Origin: Planctomycetota bacterium
Lineage (GTDB): Bacteria > Planctomycetota > Phycisphaerae > Phycisphaerales > UBA1924
DNA length: 64,000 nt
Direction of reading: 5' to 3'
Assembly: GCA_018242625.1 (NCBI GenBank)
Contig: JAFEBO010000012.1
Span: 427,343 to 491,342, forward strand
Positions 35,850-44,102 of the stretch are shown piece after piece. Made by a program: the position numbers and the translations under genes. Under the pieces are notes generated by a model. It saw only the letters and a program-made list of their open reading frames with translations. It was not told the DNA's origin and made no database searches. Each line of letters begins with the position of its first letter. The first letter of the stretch is position 1.

Positions 35850-36620
35850 ATGCGCCGCGGCGGGCCCCGACCATCTTGCCTGAGGACAGTGGCGTGCCTG
35901 GTTGCACTGGCGCTTGCCGCGGGATGTGATCGCCAGCCGGGAACATCGGGAAGTTCCGGTTCTTCTTCCCGGAGCACAAAGGCAGCCGCCTTCAAACCTT
36001 CGCGAAACGGCTTCGGCTTTGGGAATTCTTTTCCGGGCGTTCCCCTGCCGAGCTTTCTCGGCGCGACGGCGTCAAGGCACTCGGCCTTTGGATTGTGCGG
36101 CGGCATGTCGGCTGCCGCGGCGGACTTTTTTCTTGCGGGGCAACTGCCGCCGGCCGGGAAATCGACGCCGGCGCGCGGGACTCCGCTGTATGAATACCTG
36201 TATCTGCGGCAGGGGGAATCGATCGGGCCCGGGATCACAACGGCGATCAAGTTTCGCGATTGGATGGCGCTGAGCGACCGCGATCTGGCCGCGAACACCG
36301 CAAATGAGCTGGGCGCGCTGGAGGAGAAGCTATCGCAGCGCGGCGTGGCGCCCCTTGGCCTGGTTCTGGCGGGCAAGGGCGGTGACATTACAAGCAACCA
36401 CCAGGTCCTCGCCTTGTCGATCGACCGCGGGGAGCGGGGGGCGAGTATTCGGATCTATGACCCGAACTATCCGGGCGACGATGCGGTCACGATTGAGTGG
36501 AGGCGGGAGGGCCCGCACACACTTGAGCGGCAGGGAGAACCGGTCGGTGCCCCGATCCGGGGATTTTTCCTCGTTCCCTACGAGCCCCGGACCCCGCCGA
36601 CGGGAACTTCGAGAAACTGA
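35850..36620 (+). CDS. Lipoprotein with papain-like Cys-His-Asp layout
   Basis: A 256-residue protein with lipobox LALAAGC (Cys26), so it should be anchored in a membrane facing the periplasm or outside. After a Ser/Gly-rich linker the domain contains GLCGGM (C83), SNHQVLAL (H184) and IYDPNYPGDD (D204), the Cys-His-Asp order of papain-fold proteases and related amidases; an oxyanion Gln is not evident. It starts one base after the Bax-inhibitor-like gene stops and is likely co-transcribed. I do not recognise the family; protease or amidase activity is inferred from residues only. Confidence 0.7.
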   Translation: MRRGGPRPSCLRTVACLVALALAAGCDRQPGTSGSSGSSSRSTKAAAFKPSRNGFGFGNSFPGVPLPSFLGATASRHSAFGLCGGMSAAAADFFLAGQLPPAGKSTPARGTPLYEYLYLRQGESIGPGITTAIKFRDWMALSDRDLAANTANELGALEEKLSQRGVAPLGLVLAGKGGDITSNHQVLALSIDRGERGASIRIYDPNYPGDDAVTIEWRREGPHTLERQGEPVGAPIRGFFLVPYEPRTPPTGTSRN

Positions 36621-36730
36621 TCATTGAAATCTGTGCGGGTGGCAATAGCGATCGGCTCCTGCCGTTTCACTGCCGAGCCGGGCGCGTTCTCCCAGAGGGG
36701 GCGAGGCTTGCGGCGGGCCGGAGAATGCAG

Positions 36731-37114
36731 ATGAACATTGCACGTCTTGTCACGATCGGTGCGGTCGGACTGATTTGCTCGACCGGAATACTCACGGCGG
36801 CGAACGGTGCGGTGAGCACTTCGGGTTCCACATCCGATGCGACGCAAGCGCGCCCCAGCCACATCGCGGGGATTGTCACGAGCGGCGATGCGGGCGCGGA
36901 TCTCCGGGGGGTAGCGGTCACGCTGGTGCGGGACGGAGTTCCAGTGCAGCGTGCGGTGACGAACAAGGAGGGCAAGTTCGTATTCGCCGAGCTGAAGCCC
37001 GGCGTCTACACGATCGTGGCGGAGAAACGCGGCGTGGGCGCGGGGAAGGCGACGGGGATCGCCAAGCCCGGCGAACTCGTCAAGGTCGCGATTCAGCTCA
37101 AGAAGAAGCCCTGA
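36731..37114 (+). CDS. Small secreted carboxypeptidase-regulatory-like (beta-sandwich) protein
   Basis: A 127-residue exported protein. The second ATG (36731, MNIARLV) is preferred because GCCGGAGA lies eight bases before it. Signal peptide to about residue 25 (VTIGAVGLICSTGILTA). The rest (HIAGIVTSGDAGADLRGVAV, then TNKEGKFVFAELKPGVYTIVAE) is a seven-strand carboxypeptidase regulatory-like domain, a fold used to extend or present other proteins. Such free-standing domains are common secreted proteins in planctomycetes; partner unknown. Two hairpins follow the stop. Confidence 0.85.
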   Translation: MNIARLVTIGAVGLICSTGILTAANGAVSTSGSTSDATQARPSHIAGIVTSGDAGADLRGVAVTLVRDGVPVQRAVTNKEGKFVFAELKPGVYTIVAEKRGVGAGKATGIAKPGELVKVAIQLKKKP

Positions 37115-37129
37115 CACAGAACAACAGAG

Positions 37130-37203
37130 TGGGTTCCGGAGCTCCTCGGGAACCCAGATCTTTGGCGGCGGCGGAACCAGGCCTCGGTTCCGCCGTCATT
37201 TTT
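37130..37203 (+). terminator. Tandem hairpins after the small secreted protein gene
   Basis: The first hairpin (TGGGTTCC, 37130-37137, with GGAACCCA, 37149-37156) is followed by a perfect 10-bp stem CGGCGGAACC / GGTTCCGCCG (37169-37178 and 37186-37195) and then TCATTTTT, a good intrinsic terminator for the plus strand. The GH15 gene ends at 37223 on the opposite strand. Confidence 0.8.
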
Positions 37204-37222
37204 CCAAGTGAGGAATGCGGCG

Positions 37223-39277
37223 CTAGCCGGCCGCAACGCCTGCGGGAAGGTCTTCGGCGTCGCCTTTGCCTTGCGCTGCCTGGATCTGCGCGCCCAGTCT
37301 CTTGAGGCTGGTCGCGGTGAGTCTGTCGTACCTGCGAAGGTATTCCATAACGACGATGACAAAAGTTGCGTGGCTCCAAGTCAGCGGGCTGACGGAGATG
37401 GCATCGCCGCTGTAGGGATTGAACTGCTCGGCGAGAACGCCCGACTTTTCGGCACGGCGGAGCGTCCACTCGAGCAGGGGCAGAGCCTGCTGCAGCTCTT
37501 CCAGCGTGCGTGCCCTCTCGATGAGATACTGCGCCTGCCAGAGCGTGCAGATGACCCAGGGGTTCCCGGGGATCGCGTCGGTGTGATCTCTCTCGACCTG
37601 GTGGTAATAGTCCCGCTCGTAGCGTGCGCAGCCGCCCACGTCGGTCTTGACCCACAAACGCGACCAGAGTCCTTTCATTTCCTGTTCGATCAGTTCGTCG
37701 GAGGCATCGAGTGCTCCGAACGCAAAGAGCGCGTAGTTGGCGCTGTCGCTGGTCATGTCGAGGCGGTAGGTGCCATCGGGCAGAGGCGTGGCCATCCGGG
37801 CGAACCGCCTCTGTTCCGGATTCCAGAGGAACCTCTTGAGCGCGGTGCGCATGCGCTCGGCGGCTTCGCGGTAGGTGGCGGCGCGGTCTTCGTCGCCAAA
37901 GTCCTTGGCGAACTGAGCGGCGGCAATGAGTGCACCGATGGTGGCGCTCACGGTGAATGTGTGGACGCCACGCCGCTCTTCCCAGAGATCCCAGCTGGGC
38001 TGAGGGAGGCCGTTCGCGTCGCGGTACCGGAGCATCCAGTCCGCGGCGCGCACAACCAGCGGGTTGTATAGCGGCTTGATGAACTCGACATCGCGGAATG
38101 CCGTGAAGTGCTTTCGGAGAGACCAGAGAACCAGCGCGGTCTCGTCCTGCTGGATGGGCAGGATTTTCTGGCCCTCGATCATCCACGGGTGCCATGAACT
38201 GGCGAGCTGGCCGGTCGGCGTGTACTTGTGCAGGAAGTAGCCGTTGTCTTCGATGCTCTCGCCGCAGAAGCGGAAAAAGTGGCGGGAGAGTTCGGACTGG
38301 CCGCAAAGCGTGAGGGCGTAGGCCACGAGTGCGCCGTCGCGGGGCCAGCAGTAGGAGTAATGGTCGCCGCCGAACTGGGTGATATCACTGTCGTTGGCCG
38401 CGATAATGGCCCCGCCGTTGTCGATCTGCGTCCGGAGCACGAGCTGGCTGCGGAAAAAGAGATCTCGTATTCCTTCCGGCAACGGAGACAGATCGATGGG
38501 TTCCTTGCGGCACCACAGGCGCCAGTAGGCCTGCGTACGCGAGATCATCCTGTCCGGACCTTTTTCATTCACGCGGCGGTTGAGGTCCCGAACCTGGTCG
38601 TAGCTCCTGCCGCACGCGAGCCAGCTCGAGACGTACGACTCTCCGCCCGGGTCGATGTCGAGGTTGAAGCCGATGGTCGCGTCGACCGAACCCTGGCTGA
38701 TGGCGTTGCGCCCGAGCTGTCCGTCCTCTGCGTCCCGCCACGTGCCCTCGGCGCCTCCGAGCCGCTTGGTGCCGATGGCCCAGTTGTCGATCCCGCACTT
38801 GTTCTGGTCGCACGCGTTAAAGAGAAAGTAAATGTCGTCCTTGTAGAGCACGAGGCTGCTGGTTGCCGGATCGTAATTGGCGGTATCGCCGAGCGGCGAG
38901 CCGCGGATCGACATGTCCCAGTGGTAGAAGAGCCGGACGTCCCGGCGACGGCCCAGAAGATCCCGGACCAGCGCATGCCGGAAGTAAACGGGCTCGTGAA
39001 AGTCGACACAGTCGTGGCAGATGATCTCCAGGCCCAGGTCCTGATTCACCAGACGAACGCGGGTGACCAGCGTGTCCTTCTCGTAGCGGAGTTCACGCTG
39101 CCAGGAAGGATCCTCGATCCACGCGAATCGCCCGTCCGCCCAGACGCCGAAGCGCTGCACATGCCCATCGGTGTGATTGAAGCGGCCGACGTTGGGGTAG
39201 TAGACGTCCCTTACCCGGTAGAGGTAGTCGAAGGTGACCAGGACATCGCCGTTTCCGACCGGAATATCGCGAGGCAT
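37223..39277 (-). CDS. Glycoside hydrolase family 15 enzyme (glucoamylase-like)
   Basis: A 684-residue enzyme without a clear signal peptide, so likely cytoplasmic. The N-terminal GH15-type beta-sandwich (about 1-240) is followed by an (alpha/alpha)6 catalytic barrel. YCWPRDG (309-315) and QQDET (376-380, catalytic Glu) are the family signatures; SSWHPWMIEGQ precedes it. GH15 enzymes release glucose from alpha-glucans (glucoamylase, glucodextranase) or split trehalose. The substrate cannot be separated from sequence alone. The gene stands alone and is convergent with the small secreted protein gene. Confidence 0.9.
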   Translation of the reverse strand: MPRDIPVGNGDVLVTFDYLYRVRDVYYPNVGRFNHTDGHVQRFGVWADGRFAWIEDPSWQRELRYEKDTLVTRVRLVNQDLGLEIICHDCVDFHEPVYFRHALVRDLLGRRRDVRLFYHWDMSIRGSPLGDTANYDPATSSLVLYKDDIYFLFNACDQNKCGIDNWAIGTKRLGGAEGTWRDAEDGQLGRNAISQGSVDATIGFNLDIDPGGESYVSSWLACGRSYDQVRDLNRRVNEKGPDRMISRTQAYWRLWCRKEPIDLSPLPEGIRDLFFRSQLVLRTQIDNGGAIIAANDSDITQFGGDHYSYCWPRDGALVAYALTLCGQSELSRHFFRFCGESIEDNGYFLHKYTPTGQLASSWHPWMIEGQKILPIQQDETALVLWSLRKHFTAFRDVEFIKPLYNPLVVRAADWMLRYRDANGLPQPSWDLWEERRGVHTFTVSATIGALIAAAQFAKDFGDEDRAATYREAAERMRTALKRFLWNPEQRRFARMATPLPDGTYRLDMTSDSANYALFAFGALDASDELIEQEMKGLWSRLWVKTDVGGCARYERDYYHQVERDHTDAIPGNPWVICTLWQAQYLIERARTLEELQQALPLLEWTLRRAEKSGVLAEQFNPYSGDAISVSPLTWSHATFVIVVMEYLRRYDRLTATSLKRLGAQIQAAQGKGDAEDLPAGVAAG

Positions 39278-39441
39278 GAAACGATCGCCAAAGGGACAAG
39301 GAAGCCCGAATGCTCCGGGCGATTATGGCTCCATCGAGCCGAGCGCGGCGGGGGTTGAGCGCCCCGGGGGACGGAACTTGGGAACCGTGCCGGTCGGGAG
39401 TCATAGCCCTCTGCGACGCGCAGAAGCCGCGCTTTGGGGTA

Positions 39442-39789
39442 TCAAGCCGCCTTGGCCTGGGGCTGGGCGGGAGCTTCGGATTCGGGCTCGCCGGGCGGAG
39501 TCTGCACCGCCGTTGTGCCCGCCATTGCTTCCACGCGGGCCTTTGCATCGCCGATGGAGGTGATCCGGACGCCGAAGTTCTCGCCGACCTTCACCGCAAA
39601 TCCGTGCCCGATCTGCTTGTTATTCACGAGAAGATCGAGCTCCGAATCCGCAAGCTTGGGCAGTTCGATGATGGTGCCGGGCGCGAACGCGATCACTTCG
39701 GCGACGTTCATGGCCCGTTCGCCCATCCGGACTACCAGGGGCACATCAAGCCTGAGGATCTGGCTGAGATTGGAAGGTCGATCGGGCAT
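39442..39789 (-). CDS. fliN: FliN-like flagellar motor switch protein
   Basis: A 115-residue cytoplasmic protein consisting of one SpoA (FliN/FliM C-terminal) domain. ATG at 39789 gives MPDRPSNLSQILRLDVPLVV. Conserved strands: RAMNVAEVIAFAPGTIIEL, then LDLLVNNKQIGHGFAVKVGENFGVRI. FliN forms the lower ring of the flagellar switch and interacts with the export gate; alternatively a type III secretion homologue. A Pro/Ala/Gln tail of about 25 residues is unusual. No other flagellar gene is next to it. Confidence 0.88.
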   Translation of the reverse strand: MPDRPSNLSQILRLDVPLVVRMGERAMNVAEVIAFAPGTIIELPKLADSELDLLVNNKQIGHGFAVKVGENFGVRITSIGDAKARVEAMAGTTAVQTPPGEPESEAPAQPQAKAA

Positions 39790-39902
39790 GCGAGTGCGCA
39801 AGATCGGCAGTCGCCGGCCTGCGGATCAGGGAACGTCGCAAGCCGCGTGCCGGAAATTGGGAAACGGGGGCACGCCGGGAGCCGTCGGAGTGATCTCGAC
39901 GA

Positions 39903-41195
39903 TCAACCCTTGTACGCGCCGAAGATCAGCGTGACGTTGTGGCCGCCGAAGCCGAAGGTGTTGTTCATCACGTAGTTCACGCGGCGTTCGCGGGCATGAT
40001 GAGCGACGAGGTCGATATCGAAGCCCTCGTCGGGGTTGTCGAGATTGATCGTCGGAGCGATGACGCCGTCGGTAATGGCGTGCAGACAGGCGATCGACTC
40101 AACGGCGCCGGATGCGCCAAGGCAGTGGCCGTGCATGCTCTTGGTGCTGCTCATGAGCAGTTTGCCCCCCGCACTCTTGCGGGCGTGGGCTCCGAACACG
40201 TTGAGCACCGCGGCGACCTCGGCCTTGTCGCCCAGGGGCGTGCTGGTTCCGTGGGCGTTGATATAGCCGATGTCGGACGTGTTGAGCCCAGCGTCCTTCA
40301 GCGCCATTTTCATGGAGCGGGCCGCGCCATCTCCCACCGGGTCGGGAGCGGTGATGTGGCCTGCATCGCTCGAATTGCCGGTGCCGACAATTTCGCCGTA
40401 GATACGGGCGCCGCGTGCCCGGGCGTGCTCTTCGCTTTCGAGCACGAACATGGCCGCACCTTCGGCAAGCACAAAGCCGTCGCGGTCCTTGTCGAACGGG
40501 CGGCTGGCTTTTTCCGGAGCGTCGTTGCGGGTGGAAAGGGCGCGCATCACCATGAACGCGCCCAGGCAGAGCGGGCTGACGGCGGCTTCGGTTCCGCCCG
40601 TCACCATCACGTCGGCCCAGCCACGCTGGATCATCATGGCCGCGTCGGCGATCGCATGTCCGCTGCTTGCGCACGCTGTTGCATGTGCCGCGGCGGGACC
40701 CTTGAGTCCGAATCGGATGGAGATATTGCCCGAGGTCGCGTTCACCATCAGCCTGGGAACGGTGAACGGGCTGAGGCGATCGGGTCCACGTTCCACGAGG
40801 GTGTACATGCCCTCTTCGATGGTTGTGATCCCGCCCACGCCCGAACCGACCACCACGCCGCACACTTCCGGATTCTCTTTCGAGAAGTCGATTCCGGAAT
40901 CGCGCACGGCCTCGACGGCGGCTCCCAGTCCCAGATGGGTCACGCGATCCAGGCGCTTTGCCTCACGGAATTCCATGAACGCCGTTGGGCCGTTCGCGGG
41001 GTCCCAGTCTTTGACCTCTCCACCGAACGTGACATCCCAGTTCTTGTAGCGACTGAAGAATTCAGATTCGATGGAACGGATGCCGCTGCGCCCTTCGCGC
41101 ATGGCGGCCCAGGTTTTCGCGGCGTCAAGACCGATGTTCGTGACCGCACCGACACCGGTGACGACGACGCGACGACTTGAACTACCTGCCATCAT
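39903..41195 (-). CDS. fabF: 3-oxoacyl-[ACP] synthase II
   Basis: A 430-residue condensing enzyme that extends acyl-ACP by two carbons with malonyl-ACP in fatty-acid synthesis. The nucleophile is C175 in ATACASSGHA; the two catalytic His residues are in INAHGTSTPLGD and SMHGHCLGASGA. Domain organisation and length match FabF. It starts with ATG at 41195 (a second ATG follows directly) and lies 77 bp after acpP, so the two are probably transcribed together from the promoter at 41645-41673. Confidence 0.95.
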   Translation of the reverse strand: MMAGSSSRRVVVTGVGAVTNIGLDAAKTWAAMREGRSGIRSIESEFFSRYKNWDVTFGGEVKDWDPANGPTAFMEFREAKRLDRVTHLGLGAAVEAVRDSGIDFSKENPEVCGVVVGSGVGGITTIEEGMYTLVERGPDRLSPFTVPRLMVNATSGNISIRFGLKGPAAAHATACASSGHAIADAAMMIQRGWADVMVTGGTEAAVSPLCLGAFMVMRALSTRNDAPEKASRPFDKDRDGFVLAEGAAMFVLESEEHARARGARIYGEIVGTGNSSDAGHITAPDPVGDGAARSMKMALKDAGLNTSDIGYINAHGTSTPLGDKAEVAAVLNVFGAHARKSAGGKLLMSSTKSMHGHCLGASGAVESIACLHAITDGVIAPTINLDNPDEGFDIDLVAHHARERRVNYVMNNTFGFGGHNVTLIFGAYKG

Positions 41196-41272
41196 CGAAG
41201 CGTGGTGTCCTTCCGGAGCGTTCTGGGAGGTGAATCGGGAAAGGCCGGGGACAGGGATCGCCCCGCCGGGAA

Positions 41273-41533
41273 TTACTTGGTCGCGGCGTCGCGGGCCTTC
41301 TTGATGAAGTCAATGGCCTCGCCGACGGTCTTGATCTTCTCGGCGTGCTCGTCGGGAATCTCGGTCTCGAACTCGTCTTCGAACTCCATGACGAGTTCGA
41401 CGGTGTCGAGGCTGTCGGCGTTGAGGTCGTCAACGAAGCGGGTGCCGCGGCTGATCTTGGACTTATCAGCGCCCATCTGCTCGGCGACGATTTCAATCAC
41501 TTTGGCTTCGATCTCTTGGTCGGTCACAAGCAT
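41273..41533 (-). CDS. acpP: Acyl carrier protein
   Basis: An 86-residue carrier whose S41 (in [10 protein letters not shown]) receives the phosphopantetheine arm. The four-helix ACP pattern is complete ([49 protein letters not shown]). It carries growing acyl chains for FabF, LpxA and the PlsX/PlsY pathway, whose genes are also in the window. The start follows a CAGGAG site. It precedes fabF as in many bacteria; fabH and rpmF, often upstream, are not there. Confidence 0.96.
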   Translation of the reverse strand: MLVTDQEIEAKVIEIVAEQMGADKSKISRGTRFVDDLNADSLDTVELVMEFEDEFETEIPDEHAEKIKTVGEAIDFIKKARDAATK

Positions 41534-41989
41534 TCTCCTGAAAGCGGGCGGGCCGGTCCCGGCACAGTGTCCCTCGGCAAAGCGCCCACGCGCCCATCCT
41601 CCCGAAGGTCCACGGCCCGTTGCCGCCGATCCGAACGTGGGGGCATTCTACTCGCACCCGGGCACGGTGCCAAGTTCGGGATTTTTCCGTCGCGGCCCCC
41701 TCCCGTTTGGAAGCACTAAGTTCGCGGACGTTGAAGCCGGGGGCTTCTCGGGCAGGTGAGGCATCCTTTGCGCGGGCTCGGGCCCGAATCGGAGAATCGC
41801 GCCGTCTGTGCCAGCGCGGCGGGCTGAGAAGCCGGGATTCACAGAACAGGACGGGCGATGCCCCGTATCGGGAGGACGATACTCCGAGCGGTCGATGGGC
41901 AGCACGCATGAGTTTCCCGCCGGTGGTGGCGTGAAGCGTGGCTGTCGGTTTCTTCGCGGCTGTCCGCCGCACGCGAGGGGTGATTGTCG
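41534..41989. other. Long upstream region of acpP and the DUF1444 gene
   Basis: About 455 bp with no gene that can be supported. The right side holds the 5' flank of the DUF1444 gene; the left side holds an acpP leader of about 105 bases. One strong promoter facing acpP is at 41645-41673. No small structural RNA was evident by eye. Confidence 0.5.
41645..41673 (-). promoter_or_regulatory. acpP-fabF promoter
   Basis: On the minus strand TTGGCA (41673-41668), 17 bp, TAGAAT (41650-41645) is close to the housekeeping consensus, better than any other in this window, and lies about 110 bp before the acpP start. Confidence 0.7.
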
Positions 41990-42802
41990 ATGCCAACCAT
42001 GCCGCGTGAGCCCGAGGCCTTTGCCGAGGCCGTTGCTTCGATGCTCCGCAAGCTCCAGCCGGAATTCGCGATCGACCTTGTCGGGCCCCGCGAACTGCTC
42101 GTCAACGGGCGGCGACTGGACCTCGAGAATCTATACCGGATGGTGAACCACGAACCGGTGCGTGGCCAGGAGATCGTCGAGCACTACCTCGATCAGCTCT
42201 TCGCCGGAGATTCACTCCAGATTTCCTCGATGTCGATCGACTTTGCCCGGCCGCGGATCATGCCCCGCATCCAGCCGGTCTCGATCTTCCGCCACCTTTC
42301 CCGCGAGCAGGTCGCGCACGTCCCGTTTGTGAACAACACCGTCATCGTCTTCGTGACGGATCTGCCCCAGATGACCGTCAGCATCACAACCGAGCAGCTG
42401 GTCCGCTGGAAGCTCTGCCCGGAAGAACTCGAGCTGATCAGCCGGGAAAACCTCGAGGGCTACGCCCCGGAACTTGAAATACAGGTCGTTGAGTCCAAAG
42501 AGGGCGGCAAGGCGGCCATCATGAGCCAGCACGACGGCTATGACGCGGCCCGCCTGCTCCTGGACGGTCTCCACGGCCGGCTCAGCTCCCAGTTGGGCGG
42601 GGACTTCTATGTCGCAACGCCGGCCCGGGATATGTTCGTCGCGATCTCGCCGGGACCCGAGTCGTTCGTCAAGCGGCTGCGGACGCGCGTTGAGCACGAC
42701 TACAAGCGGCTGCCGTATCCGATCAGCCCCGATTTCTTCTACGTCACCAGGGACGGTGTCGCCGGGACGGCCGAGGATCTTCCAGAATCCGAAGCGGCCT
42801 GA
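41990..42802 (+). CDS. DUF1444 family protein (YtpQ-like)
   Basis: A 270-residue cytoplasmic protein. ATG at 41990 follows GAGGGGTG; a TTG two codons upstream is an alternative. QPVSIFRHLSREQVAHVPFV, VFVTDLPQMTVSITTEQLV and DGYDAARLLLDGLHGRL match the blocks of DUF1444 (PF07285), a family of unknown function. No membrane segment or catalytic motif is visible. The gene stands alone between the acpP promoter region and a small lipoprotein gene and ends in a strong terminator. Confidence 0.75.
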   Translation: MPTMPREPEAFAEAVASMLRKLQPEFAIDLVGPRELLVNGRRLDLENLYRMVNHEPVRGQEIVEHYLDQLFAGDSLQISSMSIDFARPRIMPRIQPVSIFRHLSREQVAHVPFVNNTVIVFVTDLPQMTVSITTEQLVRWKLCPEELELISRENLEGYAPELEIQVVESKEGGKAAIMSQHDGYDAARLLLDGLHGRLSSQLGGDFYVATPARDMFVAISPGPESFVKRLRTRVEHDYKRLPYPISPDFFYVTRDGVAGTAEDLPESEAA

Positions 42803-42837
42803 AAAGCCCGGCCGGAAAGCCCGAATCAAACGAACCT

Positions 42838-42865
42838 GCGCGGCTCTTGCCGCGCTTGTTTTTTT
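42838..42865 (+). terminator. Intrinsic terminator of the DUF1444 gene
   Basis: GCGCGGC, loop TCTT, GCCGCGC (perfect 7-bp stem) followed by TTGTTTTTTT, 36 bp after the stop. This is the clearest Rho-independent terminator in the window. Confidence 0.92.
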
Positions 42866-42925
42866 GAAGCCGCCCGCTCTCCCCGGTCGCGGTTTGATAC
42901 TCTGCGCCAGCACCCGGAGACCCTC

Positions 42926-43198
42926 ATGCCCCGCATTCGGCCGCGCAAAATCCTCGGATGGACCCTTGTCGGAGCCTGCCTTGTCTTCGCCGGGTGCGTC
43001 ACCCGTCCGGACGCTCAGGAAACCGACCCGGACTCGGAGAAGTGGTACGTCAAGTGCCGCCTCCACGATACGCCCTGGTGCCTCGGGCCTTTCCGTCGGG
43101 AAAAGGACGCGGAACGGGCCGGATTTGAGCACGAGTTTATCTATCACATGAGCCAGTACACGACACGCGTGACGCACGAGCCGTGCGACCCGCAGTAA
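42926..43198 (+). CDS. Small lipoprotein of unknown function
   Basis: A 90-residue lipoprotein. ATG at 42926 follows GGAGACCC. The signal ends at FAGC (Cys24), the lipid-modified residue. The mature part has further Cys residues (KCRLHDTPWCLG and a late EPC), aromatic residues and no known domain (EKWYVKCRLHDTPW, RREKDAERAGFEHEFIYHM). The Cys pairs suggest a disulfide-stabilised periplasmic domain. Convergent with the anti-sigma-like gene, 20 bp apart. Confidence 0.75.
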   Translation: MPRIRPRKILGWTLVGACLVFAGCVTRPDAQETDPDSEKWYVKCRLHDTPWCLGPFRREKDAERAGFEHEFIYHMSQYTTRVTHEPCDPQ

Positions 43199-43218
43199 GA
43201 AGGCCGAGGCTCCCGGTT

Positions 43219-43557
43219 CTACATCTCACGGACTGCCTGTTCGGGATTCTTGCGAAAATCCCGGGCACGGGTGGCGGGCAAATAGCCCGGACCGGGAGGT
43301 GCTTCCGGCGGCAATTCACGCAACCGTCGCAGCGCCGACGGCGCCCTCATGCTGACCGCCGTAACTTCGGGCTCACGCCCCGGAGGCATGCGCCAGCACC
43401 ACAGCCCGGCCCCGATGAGCAGCGTCAGACCGAGGGCGACGGCGCGCGCTCCAAGCACACGCCGACGGCGAGCCTGCACCGCCTCCAGAAACCCGCGGGG
43501 GGGTGCATGTGCCGTGCCTGCAAGAGCGTCCTTGAGTTTCTGTTCGCTTCTATCCAT
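43219..43557 (-). CDS. Putative anti-sigma-like single-span protein
   Basis: A 112-residue protein whose ATG (43557) overlaps the end of the ECF sigma gene by eight bases. A short cytoplasmic leader (MDRSEQKLKDALAGTAHAPP) is followed by one membrane span (about 37-55, VLGARAVALGLTLLIGAGLW) and a Pro/Arg-rich exterior. The coupling and topology fit a regulator of the sigma factor, but there is no zinc-binding or other recognisable anti-sigma motif. Role inferred from gene order. Confidence 0.65.
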   Translation of the reverse strand: MDRSEQKLKDALAGTAHAPPRGFLEAVQARRRRVLGARAVALGLTLLIGAGLWCWRMPPGREPEVTAVSMRAPSALRRLRELPPEAPPGPGYLPATRARDFRKNPEQAVREM

Positions 43558-44101
43558 GGACAAAGACTCCAGAAGCAGGCGGCGCAGACTCCGGGGGCGC
43601 CTCGATCCGCAGCTTTGCAAGAGCCGCGCGATATCTGGCCGCCACAGTGCCGCGAGGAACCGAAAGGGCACGAGCGAGCTGGTCAAAGGTCAATCCGGCA
43701 ACGAGCTTGAGGACCACGACCTCACGCAGACGCCGCGGCAGCGCATCAACACGCCCCGTCAGCGAATCGCTCTGGGGCGCTCGGACGGAAGACTCGACGT
43801 TCTGGGCGGCTCGCCGCCCCCTCTGCCTGAGACGCCTCTCGGTCCGCAGGAAGTTGAGGGACTGATGCCGCACGAGGCCGGCGAGCCATGGCGCGGCATC
43901 GTCCACGGCCTTGAGCCTCCAAACGGGCACGCGGAGGATCTGACAAAGAGCGGCCTGTACGACGTCCTCCGCCGCATCCGGACCCACGATGGCCCTTGCC
44001 AGCGACGTCATCGCCTTCCCGTGGCGGGCCCAAAGCTCCAGCGCGCAGTCGTTCCGGCCGCGCGCGATTCCCACGAGGAGTTGGCGGTCGTCCCGGCGCA
44101 T
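43550..44101 (-). CDS. ECF RNA polymerase sigma factor
   Basis: A 183-residue sigma factor. ATG at 44101 comes one base after the stop of the secreted-protein gene (TGA-A-ATG). Region 2: LARAIVGPDAAEDVVQAALCQI and WLAGLVRHQSLNFLR; region 4: LPRRLREVVVLKLVAGLTFD, then QLARALSVPRGTVAARYRAAL (helix-turn-helix). Together with the two flanking genes it forms a three-gene operon. Target promoters are unknown. Confidence 0.9.
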   Translation of the reverse strand: MRRDDRQLLVGIARGRNDCALELWARHGKAMTSLARAIVGPDAAEDVVQAALCQILRVPVWRLKAVDDAAPWLAGLVRHQSLNFLRTERRLRQRGRRAAQNVESSVRAPQSDSLTGRVDALPRRLREVVVLKLVAGLTFDQLARALSVPRGTVAARYRAALAKLRIEAPPESAPPASGVFVHG

Positions 44102-44102
44102 T

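Noticed and set aside
41534..41989. rpmF or fabH upstream of acpP
   Set aside because: Frames in this gap have no L32- or KAS III-like sequence; only a promoter and a leader are supportable.
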